From assembly GCF_963855985.1 (NCBI RefSeq), contig NC_087111.1, forward strand, positions 7,321,001-7,385,000: a stretch of DNA of 64,000 nt, in the 5' to 3' direction. The position numbers were made by a program, and so were the translations under genes. Below the pieces are notes generated by a model. That model made no database searches. It was not told where the DNA came from and saw only the letters and a list, made by a program, of their open reading frames with translations. This document shows, in pieces, positions 22,901 to 34,448 of this stretch (the stretch's first letter is position 1; each line of letters opens with the position of its first letter). The stretch is from Ostrinia nubilalis. Lineage: Eukaryota; Arthropoda; Insecta; Lepidoptera; Crambidae.

Positions 22901-25513
22901 GGAACCTTTCTCTCTCTACAAATTTGGTATTTGCCCAACACTTCTTAAGTTAACACTTTTCATTTAAAAGGCAACCCAATCCTCAGCGATTCGGTATATT
23001 AATGGCGATACAACATTGTTTGTTTGTCACAAGTAAAACTTGTTGATAACCTTTGCTTTATTTGTAACAAATGACCTCATTTTATGTGTAATTTTAGTAG
23101 AAATAATCAAGGAGAGAGGATATCCGAAATTTTATTACTAAACATAATATTAATTAGGAAAAATAAAACTATTTCTTAAGAAATTGATACAAACAAAGAT
23201 TGACAAAAGACCCGCCTATAAGCATTACCACAGTGCAGTAGCTGAAGCAGTATACCAAACTTACTTCGTATTATAAAGTAATTTTTATTATTGTATTTTT
23301 TCCAAAAAAGTGTAAATGGAGACAGTATGTAGAGATGCTAAAACTTTTCACACTCTTCTTTTACTGCTGCCTTTTTCTCATTTCGGTCCTCATTTGAAGG
23401 GGCCAATACAGTCAATGTCTGGTTCAAAAGCTCTGAAAAAAGTATTTTGTATAGTTATAATATAACTATACATGTGTGTAAAATTACAATACTACGGCCA
23501 TAGAATTTGAACGCCTAGAAACCGAGTGAGTCACTAGACTATCCATCTACGAGTAGATGTCTTTATTCTAATCTTGGATGAATGACAATAAAATTACTGC
23601 GAATTGAATTTGATCTAATAATAGTAAAGTAGACATACTGCTCCACTTCCAACTGCCACAGATCAAGCAACCACCGCATGTCAAAGATCACAGTCGCGCG
23701 GCAAAAAGTTGGCGCCAGTCACAGGTCACGGCAGCGCCGTAACGCCCACTCTCGGAACTAATCGCGCCGCGCGCTAATCAACCGAGCAGGGCATCCTGTT
23801 TTTGACAATTTGTTTCTTTTTTTGCTTTTTTAGAGGGTTTATGGATTTATAGTCCACAATGGAGCTGCCATTTTTTTTATTATTTTAATACACAGTTTGA
23901 TACACAGCATCTCCCAAAAGTGTCTGGTACTTATGCTACATCTGTCTAACTTTTTTCATCTGTATATCAATTTAAATGAATGATTTTACATTTTATGCCA
24001 ACCTAAGTTGCAGAATGGCAGCCTTTATAATCTGTTGCAGAACCAATGAAAGTTAAGAGACCTCGTAATGAAGTACATATCTCTCCTCCATACTCTCTAA
24101 TCTGTGTAAGTACTTGCAAAAATAAAATTAATTTTTTGAGTTTTTTATGAGTGTTCGTCATTTGACTGAAACGACGACGATTGCTCTGCATGCAATGTAC
24201 ATAGGAAATCTTACGATAATACTACAAACTCACACTATGCCCTCATGAGATTAATTGTGATCAGTTTTCCTGTTAACCTGACTCAGAACATCTAAAATGG
24301 TACGAAAATTGCCTAATTTTAAAATGTTACTGCATAATCTCATTAAAATTGCAACACAATACTGTGGAAAATGTACAAGCATTAATTAATTTCTATAAAA
24401 TTTCATACATTCGTAATTAAAGCTAGTAAAGTTGACGTAATAATGGGAAATACCAAACTTTTCACTGTTTCTCCGATAGCGTTATTGTTTTATTTAAAGT
24501 TACGATAACGTTATACGAGAATAATAATTCAATTGTTATTGAGCCTTAATAATTCAGGATAAAGTGGGATCAGATGTGGTAGGTAATAGTAAAAACGTTA
24601 AATTAATATTTTAAATGCCTCATAAAAAAAATTCTCAGACAGAATGTAAAAAAACGTAAATAAATAAGTAAAAAAAAGAGTTCCAAATAAACTGATTTAC
24701 AAAATTGCGTGAGGAAGGACTAGAAACAAAATAAAAGTGTTTTTTTTTTCTTTATTACGAACTTACATTTTGTCACTAGCCAGATATCCTATTTTTTGTA
24801 TGGCCCGGGTTAACTTTTTTTGTGCTCAGTTGAATTTGTGGCCTGAACATTCGATTTTCAGAACCATTACTGCCGCATATTTGAAGAATACTTTGTGGTG
24901 TCAAATAAACAAATGGATAATTAGCATCCAGATATTTTCTTAATTAGGTTCGGTAAACCCAATTCATAAATTAGAAATATCGTCTTAATTTTCTAGTGTT
25001 AAAGTTGAAAGTTGCAAAATGTTTTTGTGTTCAATACTGCATTTAGGGCCATTGTACATTTCCATGTCATCAACGAATTTCATACTCTAAAGTTTTGACT
25101 GTAAAGTTTAAAATGCTGTAACCAAAATGAAAATTAAGGATTCATTCATAGAGTTTTTGTGCGTTTGGTAGTTTTTACAAGAGCTGTCATATTTTTAATT
25201 TATTGGCCCGTCGATTATCGGCATTCGAGTGATATTTGAGCCCACGCTCTGGGTGTAATGAACCAAAATATTTTAATGGTTTTTGTGCTTAGACAATAAT
25301 AATAAGGACACGTTAGCACAATATCAAGGTCATAGTACAGAAATATTATTGATACTAGATTTAAGCACTTCTTGTTTCGTGTAGTGAGAAAAAGAAGGTA
25401 CTTTAGAATAAATCCTCATACCGACAAAATGTTTTGAAGATGACTCTAGTTTTGGGCATTTAATTCTTGAAATTTTCCACAAGTGAAGAAGGAAGCTTCA
25501 CTGGTTAATAAAC
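22901..25513. other. Long non-coding stretch, nothing recognised
   Basis: AT-rich sequence without recognisable genes, TIRs or LTRs. A GC-richer patch at about 23690-23790 (GCGCGCTAATC) has no assigned role. Confidence 0.35.
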
Positions 25514-25645
25514 ACTAAGGCTGGGTTGCACCATCTTACTATAACATTGATAAACGTCAAAAATCTGTCAAATTCCGTACAAAAAACACCGGTTAACGTT
25601 ATAGTGACGATCTTAGTGAAATTAGGTGGTGCAACTGAGCCTAAC
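25514..25645. mobile_element. MITE with GGTTGCACC inverted ends, copy 2
   Basis: The ends are CTAAGGCTGGGTTGCACCAT and GGTGGTGCAACTGAGCCTAA. The interior matches copy 1, including GTCAAAAATCTGTCAAA. Confidence 0.8.
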
Positions 25646-26223
25646 TTTAACATATCCCAACAATAATTAGACCCTACCCTTGCCATCATTGCTGGTTATT
25701 TTAATAGAGTAGGTGCTTAGATAAGGTTTTTAAGTAGGTACAACTCCCTAAAATCCTAATAAAATTGACCAATTTAATAATACCCTTTAAATTCTTCAAT
25801 AGTGTTATCTGAATGGAGGATCATTAAAATCAAATGCAGTTACAAATGTCACTTATTTTATTATCAACAAAAATAAAATGACCCTTAATACACTGTGATA
25901 AGGCTATAAAAAATCCAGTAATGTTACATAACAGTTATTTGTAATAAATTACGAAATAATTCGGTAATCACGAATAAATCCTTAATGGGGTGTCGTTAAA
26001 GTTTATTATTTGGTGACCGACTCCACTTACGTGTATTGTTAGTTTTTTCAACTCTGTGCTTTAACATCTGTTACTGTGTAGTATACGTGGGGAGCGCAGA
26101 TAAATCGTGAGATGCTATTGTTAGATGATATAAAATAAAATAACGAGCATACATAACGTACCTTGAAGATCTCTCATCGCACACTGAAATGCAGAGCATC
26201 ATCATCATGAACCGTCATCCTAC
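25646..26223. other. Non-coding stretch, nothing recognised
   Basis: AT-rich sequence. No feature is supported. Confidence 0.35.
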
Positions 26224-26416
26224 TTATAATATTATAAATGCGAAAGTTTGGATGTCTGGATGTTTGTTACTCTTTCACGCAAAAACTACTGAACGGATTT
26301 TGTTGAAACTTTACAGTATTATTGTTTATAACCCAGATTAACACATAGGCTATAATTTATGATGATCTGTGACAAACTAAATTTTACGCGGGTGAATCCG
26401 CGGGCAAAGCTAGTAT
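26224..26416 (+). mobile_element. Helitron-like (Lep1-type) element
   Basis: It is a close relative of the copy at 19.7 kb with a shorter microsatellite. The end shows a clear hairpin CGCGG-GTGAAT-CCGCG followed by GGCAAAG and CTAG, as in Helitron 3' termini. Confidence 0.75.
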
Positions 26417-26561
26417 AAAATAAAATAACGGGCATACATAACGTAAGCATCAGTATGAACCCTATTATCCGTTTGTTTCTCTCACATGAGTGACACCTAG
26501 AAACAGTACATAGGTAGATAAGTAGTTCCAAAGTTATATCAAAGCACTAACCAGAACCATA

Positions 26562-26687
26562 CTAAGGTTGGGTTGCACCATCTTATTTTAACTTTGACAA
26601 ACGTCAAAAATCTGCCAAACTCCATAAAAAATGCACCGGTTATCGTCATATTTACCGTTAAAGTTAGGTGGTGCAACTCAGCCTTAG
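26562..26687. mobile_element. MITE with GGTTGCACC inverted ends, copy 3
   Basis: The ends are CTAAGGTTGGGTTGCACC and GGTGCAACTCAGCCTTAG. The interior is close to copy 1. Confidence 0.8.
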
Positions 26688-27096
26688 TGTCTTTTTAAAA
26701 TAATACAGCAATAAGTGTAACTTAGAATAAATTTAATTAAAAAAAAAAACTAAACAATAGCTGCAAGTTACCTACACAATAAAATATTGATGAAAAGCTT
26801 GCAAGTTTAGCATTTTTTTTTTCTCCAATATTATGATGAATTTTGAATAAGTATTCATCAGCCGATCTTTTAGAATAAGGAAACATACATCGATGCTCCA
26901 AAAATCGGCCTGAAGAGAAATAATACAATTTTATCTGAAAACCCTCCATATACTGCCGCAAATGACAATAATTCACAGTTTATAGGACAAGAGCTATTAT
27001 GCTACCGTTGAGCTTTAGCAGCCCTCGGCCTAGCTGCAATCCACATCAGCCAGACATTTAAGGCGTCTTCGGGCCGTATTCATAATCCGGTCTTGG
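26688..27096. other. Non-coding stretch, nothing recognised
   Basis: AT-rich. A 79-codon minus frame (26737-26976) shows no domain. Confidence 0.35.
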
Positions 27097-27301
27097 CTTC
27101 GCCTATTTCATCATCATCATCATTTCAGCCACAGGACGTCCACTGCTGAACATAGGCCTCCCCCAATGACTTCCACATCGCACGGTTGGTAGCGGCCTGC
27201 ATCCAGCGCCTTCCCGCTACCTTTATCAGGTCATCGGTCCACCTTGTGGGTGGACGTCCCACGCTGCGTTTTCCGGTACGTGGCCTCGCCTTCGCCTATT
27301 T
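27097..27301 (-). mobile_element. RTE-type LINE 3' end with exact 12-bp target duplication
   Basis: The copy occupies 27109-27289 on the minus strand: an (ATC)n tail, then about 55 reversed C-terminal codons close to the family consensus. CTTCGCCTATTT flanks it at 27097-27108 and 27290-27301. Confidence 0.9.
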
Positions 27302-28415
27302 AGGCCTAGCAAAAAGAAACACACATTTGAGACTTACAAGGAATAACTATTAAAAAATTACGACTCAAGCCACTTCTGTAAAACGCTGAGCGCTCTTAGA
27401 ATCTATACAGGGTGAGTCTTGATAATGTGCACATATGAAAATTGAAACTAGACCTATTTTTATCGACAAAAAAAAGGTCAAAAAATATCTGAGTTTTTTT
27501 ATATTTTTTATAGATTTTTTTTTCTTTCAATTACTTATTGTTAAAAAAAACGTAATAACTTAAACTAAGAGGTAAATTCTGATAAAATAAAAACAGGCGA
27601 TACTAAAAAAATACATAAAATACCCAGAAAATGGCAACAAATAATAAAAACAATGTTAAATTTTGAGAAAAATCTGCATTTTAATTCGTGTTTTTTTGGT
27701 TATTTGATTTTCTCCAAACAATGCCCCATAACAGGTGGTTTATTTTATTACTTTGTATTATTCTCTATCTTATTATTTTGTAAAACCAAAAATCTCATGT
27801 CTCTATCCTTATCACAACGTTTGCAATGAGCGTTTGAACTCCTAAAATATTGTTTATTACTTTTTCAATTTTATTTCCTAGGGTAATTTAAACCTACCCG
27901 CAGACAGACTTTTTTCTTCCGATAGATCGGTTCTTCATGCAAATTAAAACCGGGCCCCACTATCGGCCGACTATAAGTCGGTGGTCTGCGCCTAAGCTGA
28001 AAGTGGATCGGTTTATAAATTCTACAAACCTAAGATGGCTTCCGTTGGGATTAACAACATATTTTATAATGTCCCTTTGATATTCATATATCACTTTGAT
28101 CTTACAAATTATGTTTACTTTTCCAAACGAATCTGACTTTTATGAATTAAAAAGGCTACAACCTCTTCATATAGCCTTTACGGCCATTAAGAAATATTTA
28201 TTTTGTATCAATGTGCTACTAAAATTTTATGGTAGAGAATAATTTTGTAGCTCGTTTTCAATTAATAGAGGGAAAGCTCAATTCCAGATATAGTGAGAAT
28301 ATTTTTTTACTTAAAAAGTGATAAAAGCCTAAACAATACAAAATTCGGTAGGATACAGGTATACAAATCAGTCAATACTTTGTACTACTGTCGACCGTAA
28401 GCAACTCACTTACTA
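27302..28415. other. Non-coding stretch with a possible small TIR element
   Basis: 27898-27993 has GCAGAC..CCGATAG at the left and CTATCGGCC..GGTCTGC at the right, resembling the MITE at 32,468-32,588. Nothing else is seen. Confidence 0.35.
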
Positions 28416-28556
28416 CCGGGAAAAACTATCCAATGTCCTTTCCCAGGATTCAAACTATCTCTATGCCTTTCATTAAAATTTCATCGTTCAGTGGTTTAGG
28501 CGTGAAAGCAAGACAGACAGACAGTGTTACTTTCGCATTTATAATATTAGTATGGA
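28416..28556 (-). mobile_element. Truncated Helitron-like (Lep1-type) fragment
   Basis: GGGAAAAACTATCC, TTTCCCAGGATTCAAACTAT and a CAGACAGACAGTGTTACTTT and CGCATTTATAATATTA end match the inner and 5' part of the copies at 29.85 kb. The CTAG end is missing. Confidence 0.65.
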
Positions 28557-29848
28557 TATAGTATAGATATGCAGCTCTTATAAAGTGATTATTAATGATG
28601 ATACACATACAAAATCCACTGCAGAACATAGCCTGCTGAAACCATGTTGATGATGATTAACAAAATCTCCACTTTGCCGTAGAATTAGTACATTTATTAA
28701 TAAATTTATTTGATTAGCTTTATCAAATAATTTTAGTCGCACAATTTACCTTATTTTGAAGCCAATAGGGGTTTTTCTGGGAGTAAATATTGTACTTAGA
28801 TTAAACATTTATTCTTAGTTTCCTTGATTCTAAATGCAGTGTTAATAATAATAGCGGTAATCCCCAATTTGATGTTACCATAAAGGTGCGTCCAAATTAT
28901 GTTACATGTTATAACTTTTGCTATGTAACATGTTACAAACTGTCTTATTAATAGTAGATACAGCTTCCACACTTAATAACTTGTCATATAAGTTTTATAT
29001 TGTGTTATGTTACATATACATATACTGTGTAGGTAAATAATCTTTTTATTATTTTCTTTGCGTTGACAAAAGTCTACAGCTCCAAGGGACTTTAAATATG
29101 CTCGATATTTGATACAAATTCTAAGAAAAAAAAAGCTATCCTATAAGGGTAGGTACTTTTTTTCGAAGTACTCTACCCTAAAGAGAATCAAACAGTCATT
29201 GAGTAGCATTTAAACTGAATTTAAATGTAACGCACTCAATGATCTTAAAACGTGTGAAATTGTCAATGGATCTGCATTGCAACAGGATGATTTGCACTAT
29301 CTGTAAAGACTCAACCCTTACGATGCTGAATGAACTCTACAATACCGCTTTATTCAATAACGATAGAAAGTTAACCCGAAAACCATTAACAAAAGACGAG
29401 CGATTTCACACTGATCACTTAGACCTGCCGACGCCAGAAATTTTTGACGAAATTTCACATGAATATTCACTTTAAAGTGTGGACATAGAATCTAAAATCG
29501 ATCGGTACAACAAAACCGACCAGTCCATTCACGGACTGTGAAATTTGAAATACAATTAATCTTTAATTGTATCATTAGACGATCGTATTTACTCGTGTAA
29601 CATTACATCGGTTCATTTTCTCTCTCTTTAAGTCTCATTTTGGTGATTAATGATGGAATTGGAATTAATGATAAATGATAGTGATGAAAAGATGGCTGCC
29701 GAGCACATGTCCCCGTTTCTGGCAACCGGCTCCGCATCAGATCCTTTACAATTTTAAGGAGTCATTCATAACCGGTAATAAATGATCCGGAGATTGTCCG
29801 ATAATAGATTCCGAGTGGTCTATTAGTAAGTTTGTAAATTATAAATAA
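28557..29848. other. Non-coding stretch, nothing recognised
   Basis: A 78-codon plus frame (29239-29475) has no recognisable domain. No repeat is supported. Confidence 0.3.
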
Positions 29849-30310
29849 ACTAGCTTTCCGCCCGCGGCTTCGCCCGCGTGGAATTTTGTCTGTCACAGAA
29901 AAACTTTATCGCGCGCGTCCCTGTTTCAAAAACCGGGATAAAAACTATCCTATGTTCTTTCCCGGGACTCAAACTATCTCTATGCCAAATTTCATCAAAA
30001 TCGGTTGCGAGGTTTAAGCGGGAAAGCGTAACAGACAGACAGACAGACAGACAGAGTTACTTTCGCATTTATAATATACTAGCTTTCCGCCCGCGGCTTC
30101 GCCCGCGTGGAATTTTGTCTGTCACAGAAAAACTTTATCGCGCGCGTCCCTGTTTCAAAAACCGGGATAAAAACTATCCTATGTTCTTTCCCGGGACTCA
30201 AACTATCTCTATGCCAAATTTCATCAAAATCGGTTGCGAGGTTTAAGCGGGAAAGCGTAACAGACAGACAGACAGACAGACAGACAGAGTTACTTTCGCA
30301 TTTATAATAT
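29849..30310 (-). mobile_element. Two tandem Helitron-like (Lep1-type) copies
   Basis: 29849-30077 (229 bp) and 30078-30310 (233 bp) are nearly identical and abut head to tail. The only clear length difference is one extra CAGA in the second microsatellite. On the minus strand each ends in a CGCGGGCGAAGCCGCG hairpin and CTAG. Open frames across them (from 29878 and 30107) only translate the repeat. Confidence 0.85.
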
Positions 30311-30342
30311 TAGTTGGGATTAGTTGGGATTAGTTGGGATAG
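30311..30342. repeat. Three-unit 10-bp tandem repeat
   Basis: TAGTTGGGAT is repeated three times directly after the second Helitron-like copy. Confidence 0.85.
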
Positions 30343-30630
30343 TGGAAAAAAGATTTCAATGCGCACCTACGTCAGTGAAGGGTTGGAGTTGTAAGAATTT
30401 TGTTAAAGTATTTTTTCTTACAGAATACTACAGTAAAATAATAAAATACATAATATTACCGTAATTGACTGTAGACATTTACTAGGAAAACATAAATGAA
30501 TGGAAGATTTCAGGAACATTAAAAAAAATGGAGAGACTAGCTAGGCTACTAGCATGCGATTAAAACATCTGACACAGTATTTTATTCGAAAAGTACGTAA
30601 AGTGTTATTTTGATATTATCAAAAAAAAAT
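30343..30630. other. Short non-coding stretch
   Basis: Nothing recognised. Confidence 0.35.
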
Positions 30631-30705
30631 TTCATCATCATCATCATTTCAGCCACAGGCCGTCCACTGCTGAACATAGGCCTCCCCAATGGTTTCCATA
30701 TTGCA
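30631..30705 (-). mobile_element. RTE-type LINE 3' scrap (ATG-tail type)
   Basis: An (ATC)n tail and about 20 reversed terminal codons (CAGCCACAGGCCGTCCACTG, then TGCTGAACATAGGCC). Confidence 0.8.
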
Positions 30706-30751
30706 AAGAAACACCGAGCATAGCCCTCACCATAGCAAAATATAACATTTA

Positions 30752-30875
30752 TGCCCGTTTTCACCATCAATCCCTATTCCCTACTTTCTAAGTGACCCCT
30801 ATGGTAACACTTAACAGGAATTTCGTTTTCAAAGGGATCACTTAAAAATTTGAGATTGATGGTGAAAACGAGCAT
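30752..30875. mobile_element. MITE with TTTTCACCATCAATC inverted ends
   Basis: TGCCCGTTTTCACCATCAATC (first bases at 30752) is inverted at 30854-30874 with one mismatch. The element is 123 bp and the interior is non-coding. Confidence 0.75.
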
Positions 30876-31187
30876 CAGTCCATTAAAAAATCTTACCATT
30901 TCCAAGTACTGTTATCTTTATGTGTCAAATCTAATTAAAACCTAATCTCTCCCACTAATCATCTCCATTGTAGTTTGTTTAATTATTACAAATCCCGTGT
31001 AGATTGCTGAACGGAAATTGAGAAAAACTCCCCCATGGGACGTGATGGGACTCGCGACAAATATAATAATGGCGGCCTATGGGGAAGGGAGAGCGGTTAT
31101 TGAGCCGGTTAACTCCGTTAAACCGACGGTGTAAGCCCATGGTTTATCTGGTTATTTTGGATGGCATTAAGCAGTAGGGTAACAAGC

Positions 31188-31380
31188 AAATCAAATCATT
31201 TATTGAGTACTTAGGGCCTATCCAAGGCGCTTACTACTAATATACGTCCCAAATATGCATAGCTGGCCGTAACACCACTTCGGGACAACATATGGGATGG
31301 TGCTGAAAAGAGGCGGAAGAATCTCTGTCACCTGTGTCAGAAGCAGTGGACGTCCTGTAGCTGAAATGATAATAATGTCA
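31188..31380 (-). mobile_element. Jockey-type LINE 3' end plus RTE scrap
   Basis: CAAATCAAATCATTTATTGAGT (tail, reversed), CCACTTCGGGACAAC and GTGCTGAAAAGAGGCGGAAG match the element at 22.2 kb in reverse. At 31341-31378 a plus-strand RTE end follows (AGCAGTGGACGTCCTGTAGC, then TGAAATGATAATAATG). Confidence 0.6.
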
Positions 31381-32144
31381 GTACAGTACATTAATTTATG
31401 ATCGTATCATGCAATATTCAATTCTTAACGCTGTGATTACAAAACATAGAGGCCAAAACAAGGTTTCTGAAAAAACGTGGTAGGTACAGTCAGCGTCAAA
31501 TAGTTCGTAACACCCAAAAAGTAACCAATTTGTTTGCCACACGTCTTTATTACATTTGGAGTAAGCTTGTGTTGTCAAGTTTATGCGACTGTGTCAACGC
31601 ATAGGCAAGTAATAAGTTTTTAAAATCTAATAAAATACCAATATCTATTAAAATTACTATTCAATTAAAACACTTGTTCACTATTGGATAACACCATCCC
31701 TCATACCCCAACTGCATCACACAATGATATGGAAAAATATCATATTTAATACCGACTAAACGCATTGGCCCCGCCGGGGGTCGAACCCGTGGGTTGGATA
31801 TTAAAATATGTCATCTAACTGCGATATAGTTGAATAACTGCGAAAGTTAATCGTTAAAGTTTGCGAGAATAATTAACTGCGTTTTGTAGATTGTTAATGC
31901 AAAATGGGGTTGGGAGCTGAAAAAAGTTATTAGTAATTATTAAATTATGTTTTGCATATTTCAGCATCCAACCAACCATTTACCGTAAGATATGCTTTGA
32001 ATAAGTAGTGACTTTAGTACGTTCCTTTTTGAATATTTTTTGTATTTTATTATTATTCAATTATTTGAATGTTGTTTGTTTCGTTCGTTCGTTTTGTTAA
32101 AGATTTTAGATTTACACAAATCCCAATTAAAGTAATTTTGAAAA
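31381..32144. other. Non-coding stretch with a reversed SINE B box
   Basis: GGGGGTCGAACCCGTGGG near 31777 is a reversed B-box-like sequence of a tRNA-derived SINE. No gene is seen. Confidence 0.35.
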
Positions 32145-32420
32145 GAAATAGTTACAATTGCTAAAATCAAGTGGCAGTGGGCGGGGCACATAGCTCGTAG
32201 AGACGATGGCCGTTGGGGCAGGAAAGTTCTCGAGTGGCGACCACGGGCTGGAAGACGTAGCGTGGGCAGGCCTCCTACTAGGTGGACCGACGATCTGGTA
32301 AAAGTCGCGGGAAGAGCCTGGATGCGGGCAGCGCAGGACCGTTCATTGTGGAAAACCTTGGGGGAGGCCTTTGTCCAGCAGTGGACGTCATTTGGCTGTA
32401 ACGAAACGAAACGAAATAGT
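32145..32420 (+). mobile_element. RTE-type LINE 3' end (AACG-tail type) with target duplication
   Basis: The 5'-truncated copy at 32153-32412 encodes AKIKWQWAGHIARRDDGRWG to EAFVQQWTSFG without a break up to a terminal TAA, and ends in (AACGA)n. It differs at very few positions from the copy at 50.2 kb, so both are recent. GAAATAGT flanks it (32145-32152 and 32413-32420). Confidence 0.85.
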
Positions 32421-32467
32421 CTCCTCTTGACTTTTGGAATAATATTGATTTGATATCTTACACACCT

Positions 32468-32588
32468 CTGTAGACTACAGATTTTTTATCGGTCGATACC
32501 AAATTAATGTAACGTGCGCACTTCAATACATATTCATACTGATTAAAAGCCCATCTAACTATCGGCTGTAGTCTGCAGGGTGTCTTAG
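32468..32588. mobile_element. Small MITE with CTGTAGACTACAG ends
   Basis: CTGTAGACTACAG at 32468-32480 is inverted at 32576-32588 with one mismatch. An inner ATCGG/CCGAT pair extends the match. Confidence 0.6.
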
Positions 32589-32591
32589 GTC

Positions 32592-32713
32592 TTAGGCTGA
32601 GTGGCAACTAACTTTAACCGTAACTATAACGATAACCGGTGATTTTGTATGAAGTTTGACACATTTTTAACGTTTGTTAAAGCTAAAGTTAGATGGTGCA
32701 AACCAGCTTTAAG
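32592..32713. mobile_element. MITE with GGTTGCACC inverted ends, copy 4 (opposite orientation)
   Basis: The ends are CTTAGGCTGAGTGGCAACTA and GATGGTGCAAACCAGCTTTA. It lies 4 bp from the MITE at 32468-32588. Confidence 0.7.
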
Positions 32714-33289
32714 TCTCTACTCTTATTAGAAAATGATACTCATACCATCTCCACTCTTTATAGGTTTCTAATTTTAACCCAATAAAACCACACTCGGTCT
32801 ACAAGACCCCTTTAAACTACAATGCCGATCTACTTGATTGAATGTAACAATCCCTAGAGCCACTTACAAGTAAATAACACTTAACCATTTAAAATCGCTT
32901 CGAGCGACCCCACTTGATTCGATAAACTCTCGTAATTGTCGAATCATTCAGTGATGTACGCTGTTTGGATTGTATGAATCAGTGTGAATCAGTGTGCGGG
33001 CCTTTGCGACCCTCATGGGTCATGGTAGGGTTGACTCTTCGTTGTATTGATTTTTAATAATTTCTTGAAATACATTTTATGTAAGATTACAGAATGTAAG
33101 TTAGGAATAAGAATGCTTACGTTTTCCTAGTTGAATAACAAAAGGACTGAGAACTGAAAAACTGTTTATTACAGATTTAAAATTAACTTGATGTGTTTAT
33201 TTTGGTAACAAAACAATTGAGAATAATAATTCTGATACAAATTTTTACTAAACTTACAGCTAACCACTCACAGTTTTGGCGCGTAAAAA
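32714..33289. other. Non-coding stretch, nothing recognised
   Basis: AT-rich. No feature is supported. Confidence 0.35.
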
Positions 33290-33725
33290 AACAGTGCGGT
33301 CGTAGTTTCTCAGATGAGATGAGAAAAAGCTAATGAGGATCATTTCGATTTTTAGCTGTGAATGCAGATTTATAGGGCTAAGAAATCCTTAATACACAGT
33401 GCAAAAATTTTTGTTCTACGACAAAAATTGACGAAGTTATGGCCAAATTACTAAAAAAGTTCACTGACCGCCCGGCGCGGGGACGATGACGTCATTATAT
33501 CCGATCCGAACGCTGCCGGCGTACTGCGTGGATAGAAATTATTTTTTTCTAGCCAAATTATCAGTTTTAGAGAAAAACTTGTAATGACATTTATTCATCA
33601 GAATAAAGTAAGCTATCGATAGGTAATTTTTAAAAATGGAAATTGTGAAAAATAACGCAAAAAATCCATACGCTCATACGATTCAATGGCACGCAGAGAC
33701 GCGGTTGGGGTCTCCGCGGTGGTAT
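33290..33725 (+). repeat. Dispersed repeat with central TGACGTCA, copy A
   Basis: The segment from TGACGTCATTATATCC (33487) through CGCAGAGACGCGGTTGGGGT (about 33712) is present in reverse complement at 46737-46974 with many shared words, including GTGAAAAATAA and TATCAGTTTTAGA. The family is unidentified and no coding capacity is seen. Confidence 0.7.
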
Positions 33726-34299
33726 ATTTGGCGATTTATTCAAATAAAGTGTACATAAGTGTTGTTAGAGTCATATCTTCTTCCAAGTAAAATATAAAAA
33801 TGTATAAGTATTAATTTATTTACTTAGAGACTATATATATTTATATATATATTACTAGAGAGAGGGCACCACTGTGCTACTGTTTACATCGGCTCCGTAG
33901 TATTGTTTATTTTAAAATATGTAGTAGTTGCAAAATCGTACAAATGTAAAATATTTCGGCGTGTCAAACATCAATGCATCTGTGATATCGTTGGCCTCAC
34001 GAAAAAACAACAGATACGGACAAAAATAGTGAACATTTATTGTGCTGAAACATTTCAAAAAACTTAACATAACTCGCTTAAGGACTATCAGTGATAAGTG
34101 TTATAACATTAGGTTGATACAGTGGTCATTTGCAGTGTCTGAAACGGCGTTTACTTCAAGATCAAAGGGACCTAGTGATAATATAACCTCTTCACAGCTC
34201 TCAGACCTGCAATTAGTTTTTAAAAATAATAAACAACCACCCTCAACTGAGCATTACCATCAGCCCCACAGTATCAGAAATTTCGACACTTCGTAAAGA
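33726..34299. other. Possible 5' region of the LINE
   Basis: An (AT)n tract lies at 33826-33852. An open frame (34042-34296, 84 codons) has no domain. The stretch may be the 5' UTR of the LINE downstream, but I cannot place a 5' end or a target duplication. Confidence 0.3.
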
Positions 34300-34303
34300 G
34301 CAA

Positions 34304-34366
34304 CTTTGGTGTAGTGGTAAAAGCAACGGACAGAATCATCGTGTTTCCCCCGGTTCAAATCCAGAC
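34304..34366 (+). promoter_or_regulatory. tRNA-like internal pol III promoter upstream of LINE ORF1
   Basis: TTTGGTGTAGTGGTAAAAGC (from 34306) is a good A box. CGGTTCAAATCC (from 34351) is a good B box at tRNA-like spacing. The T stem is mispaired (C51/A63), so it is not a working tRNA. Long T runs follow (34372-34399), able to stop pol III. It is either a SINE head or part of the LINE 5' UTR, ending about 80 bp before the ORF1 ATG. Confidence 0.55.
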
Positions 34367-34448
34367 GAACTTATTTTTTTTTGTTTATTTTTTTTTTTTT
34401 TGTGATTTTGTTGATTAGTTTGCTCCTACTTCTGAAACAAAATTCAAA

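Noticed and set aside
29850..30300. CRISPR-like look of short repeats (CAGA)n and near-identical tandem blocks
   Set aside because: The blocks are two Helitron-like copies with an internal microsatellite. There are no repeat-spacer units and the genome is eukaryotic.
34304..34366. Functional tRNA gene
   Set aside because: The boxes are good, but the T stem is mispaired and no convincing acceptor or anticodon stem forms. Kept as a pol III-type promoter or SINE head.
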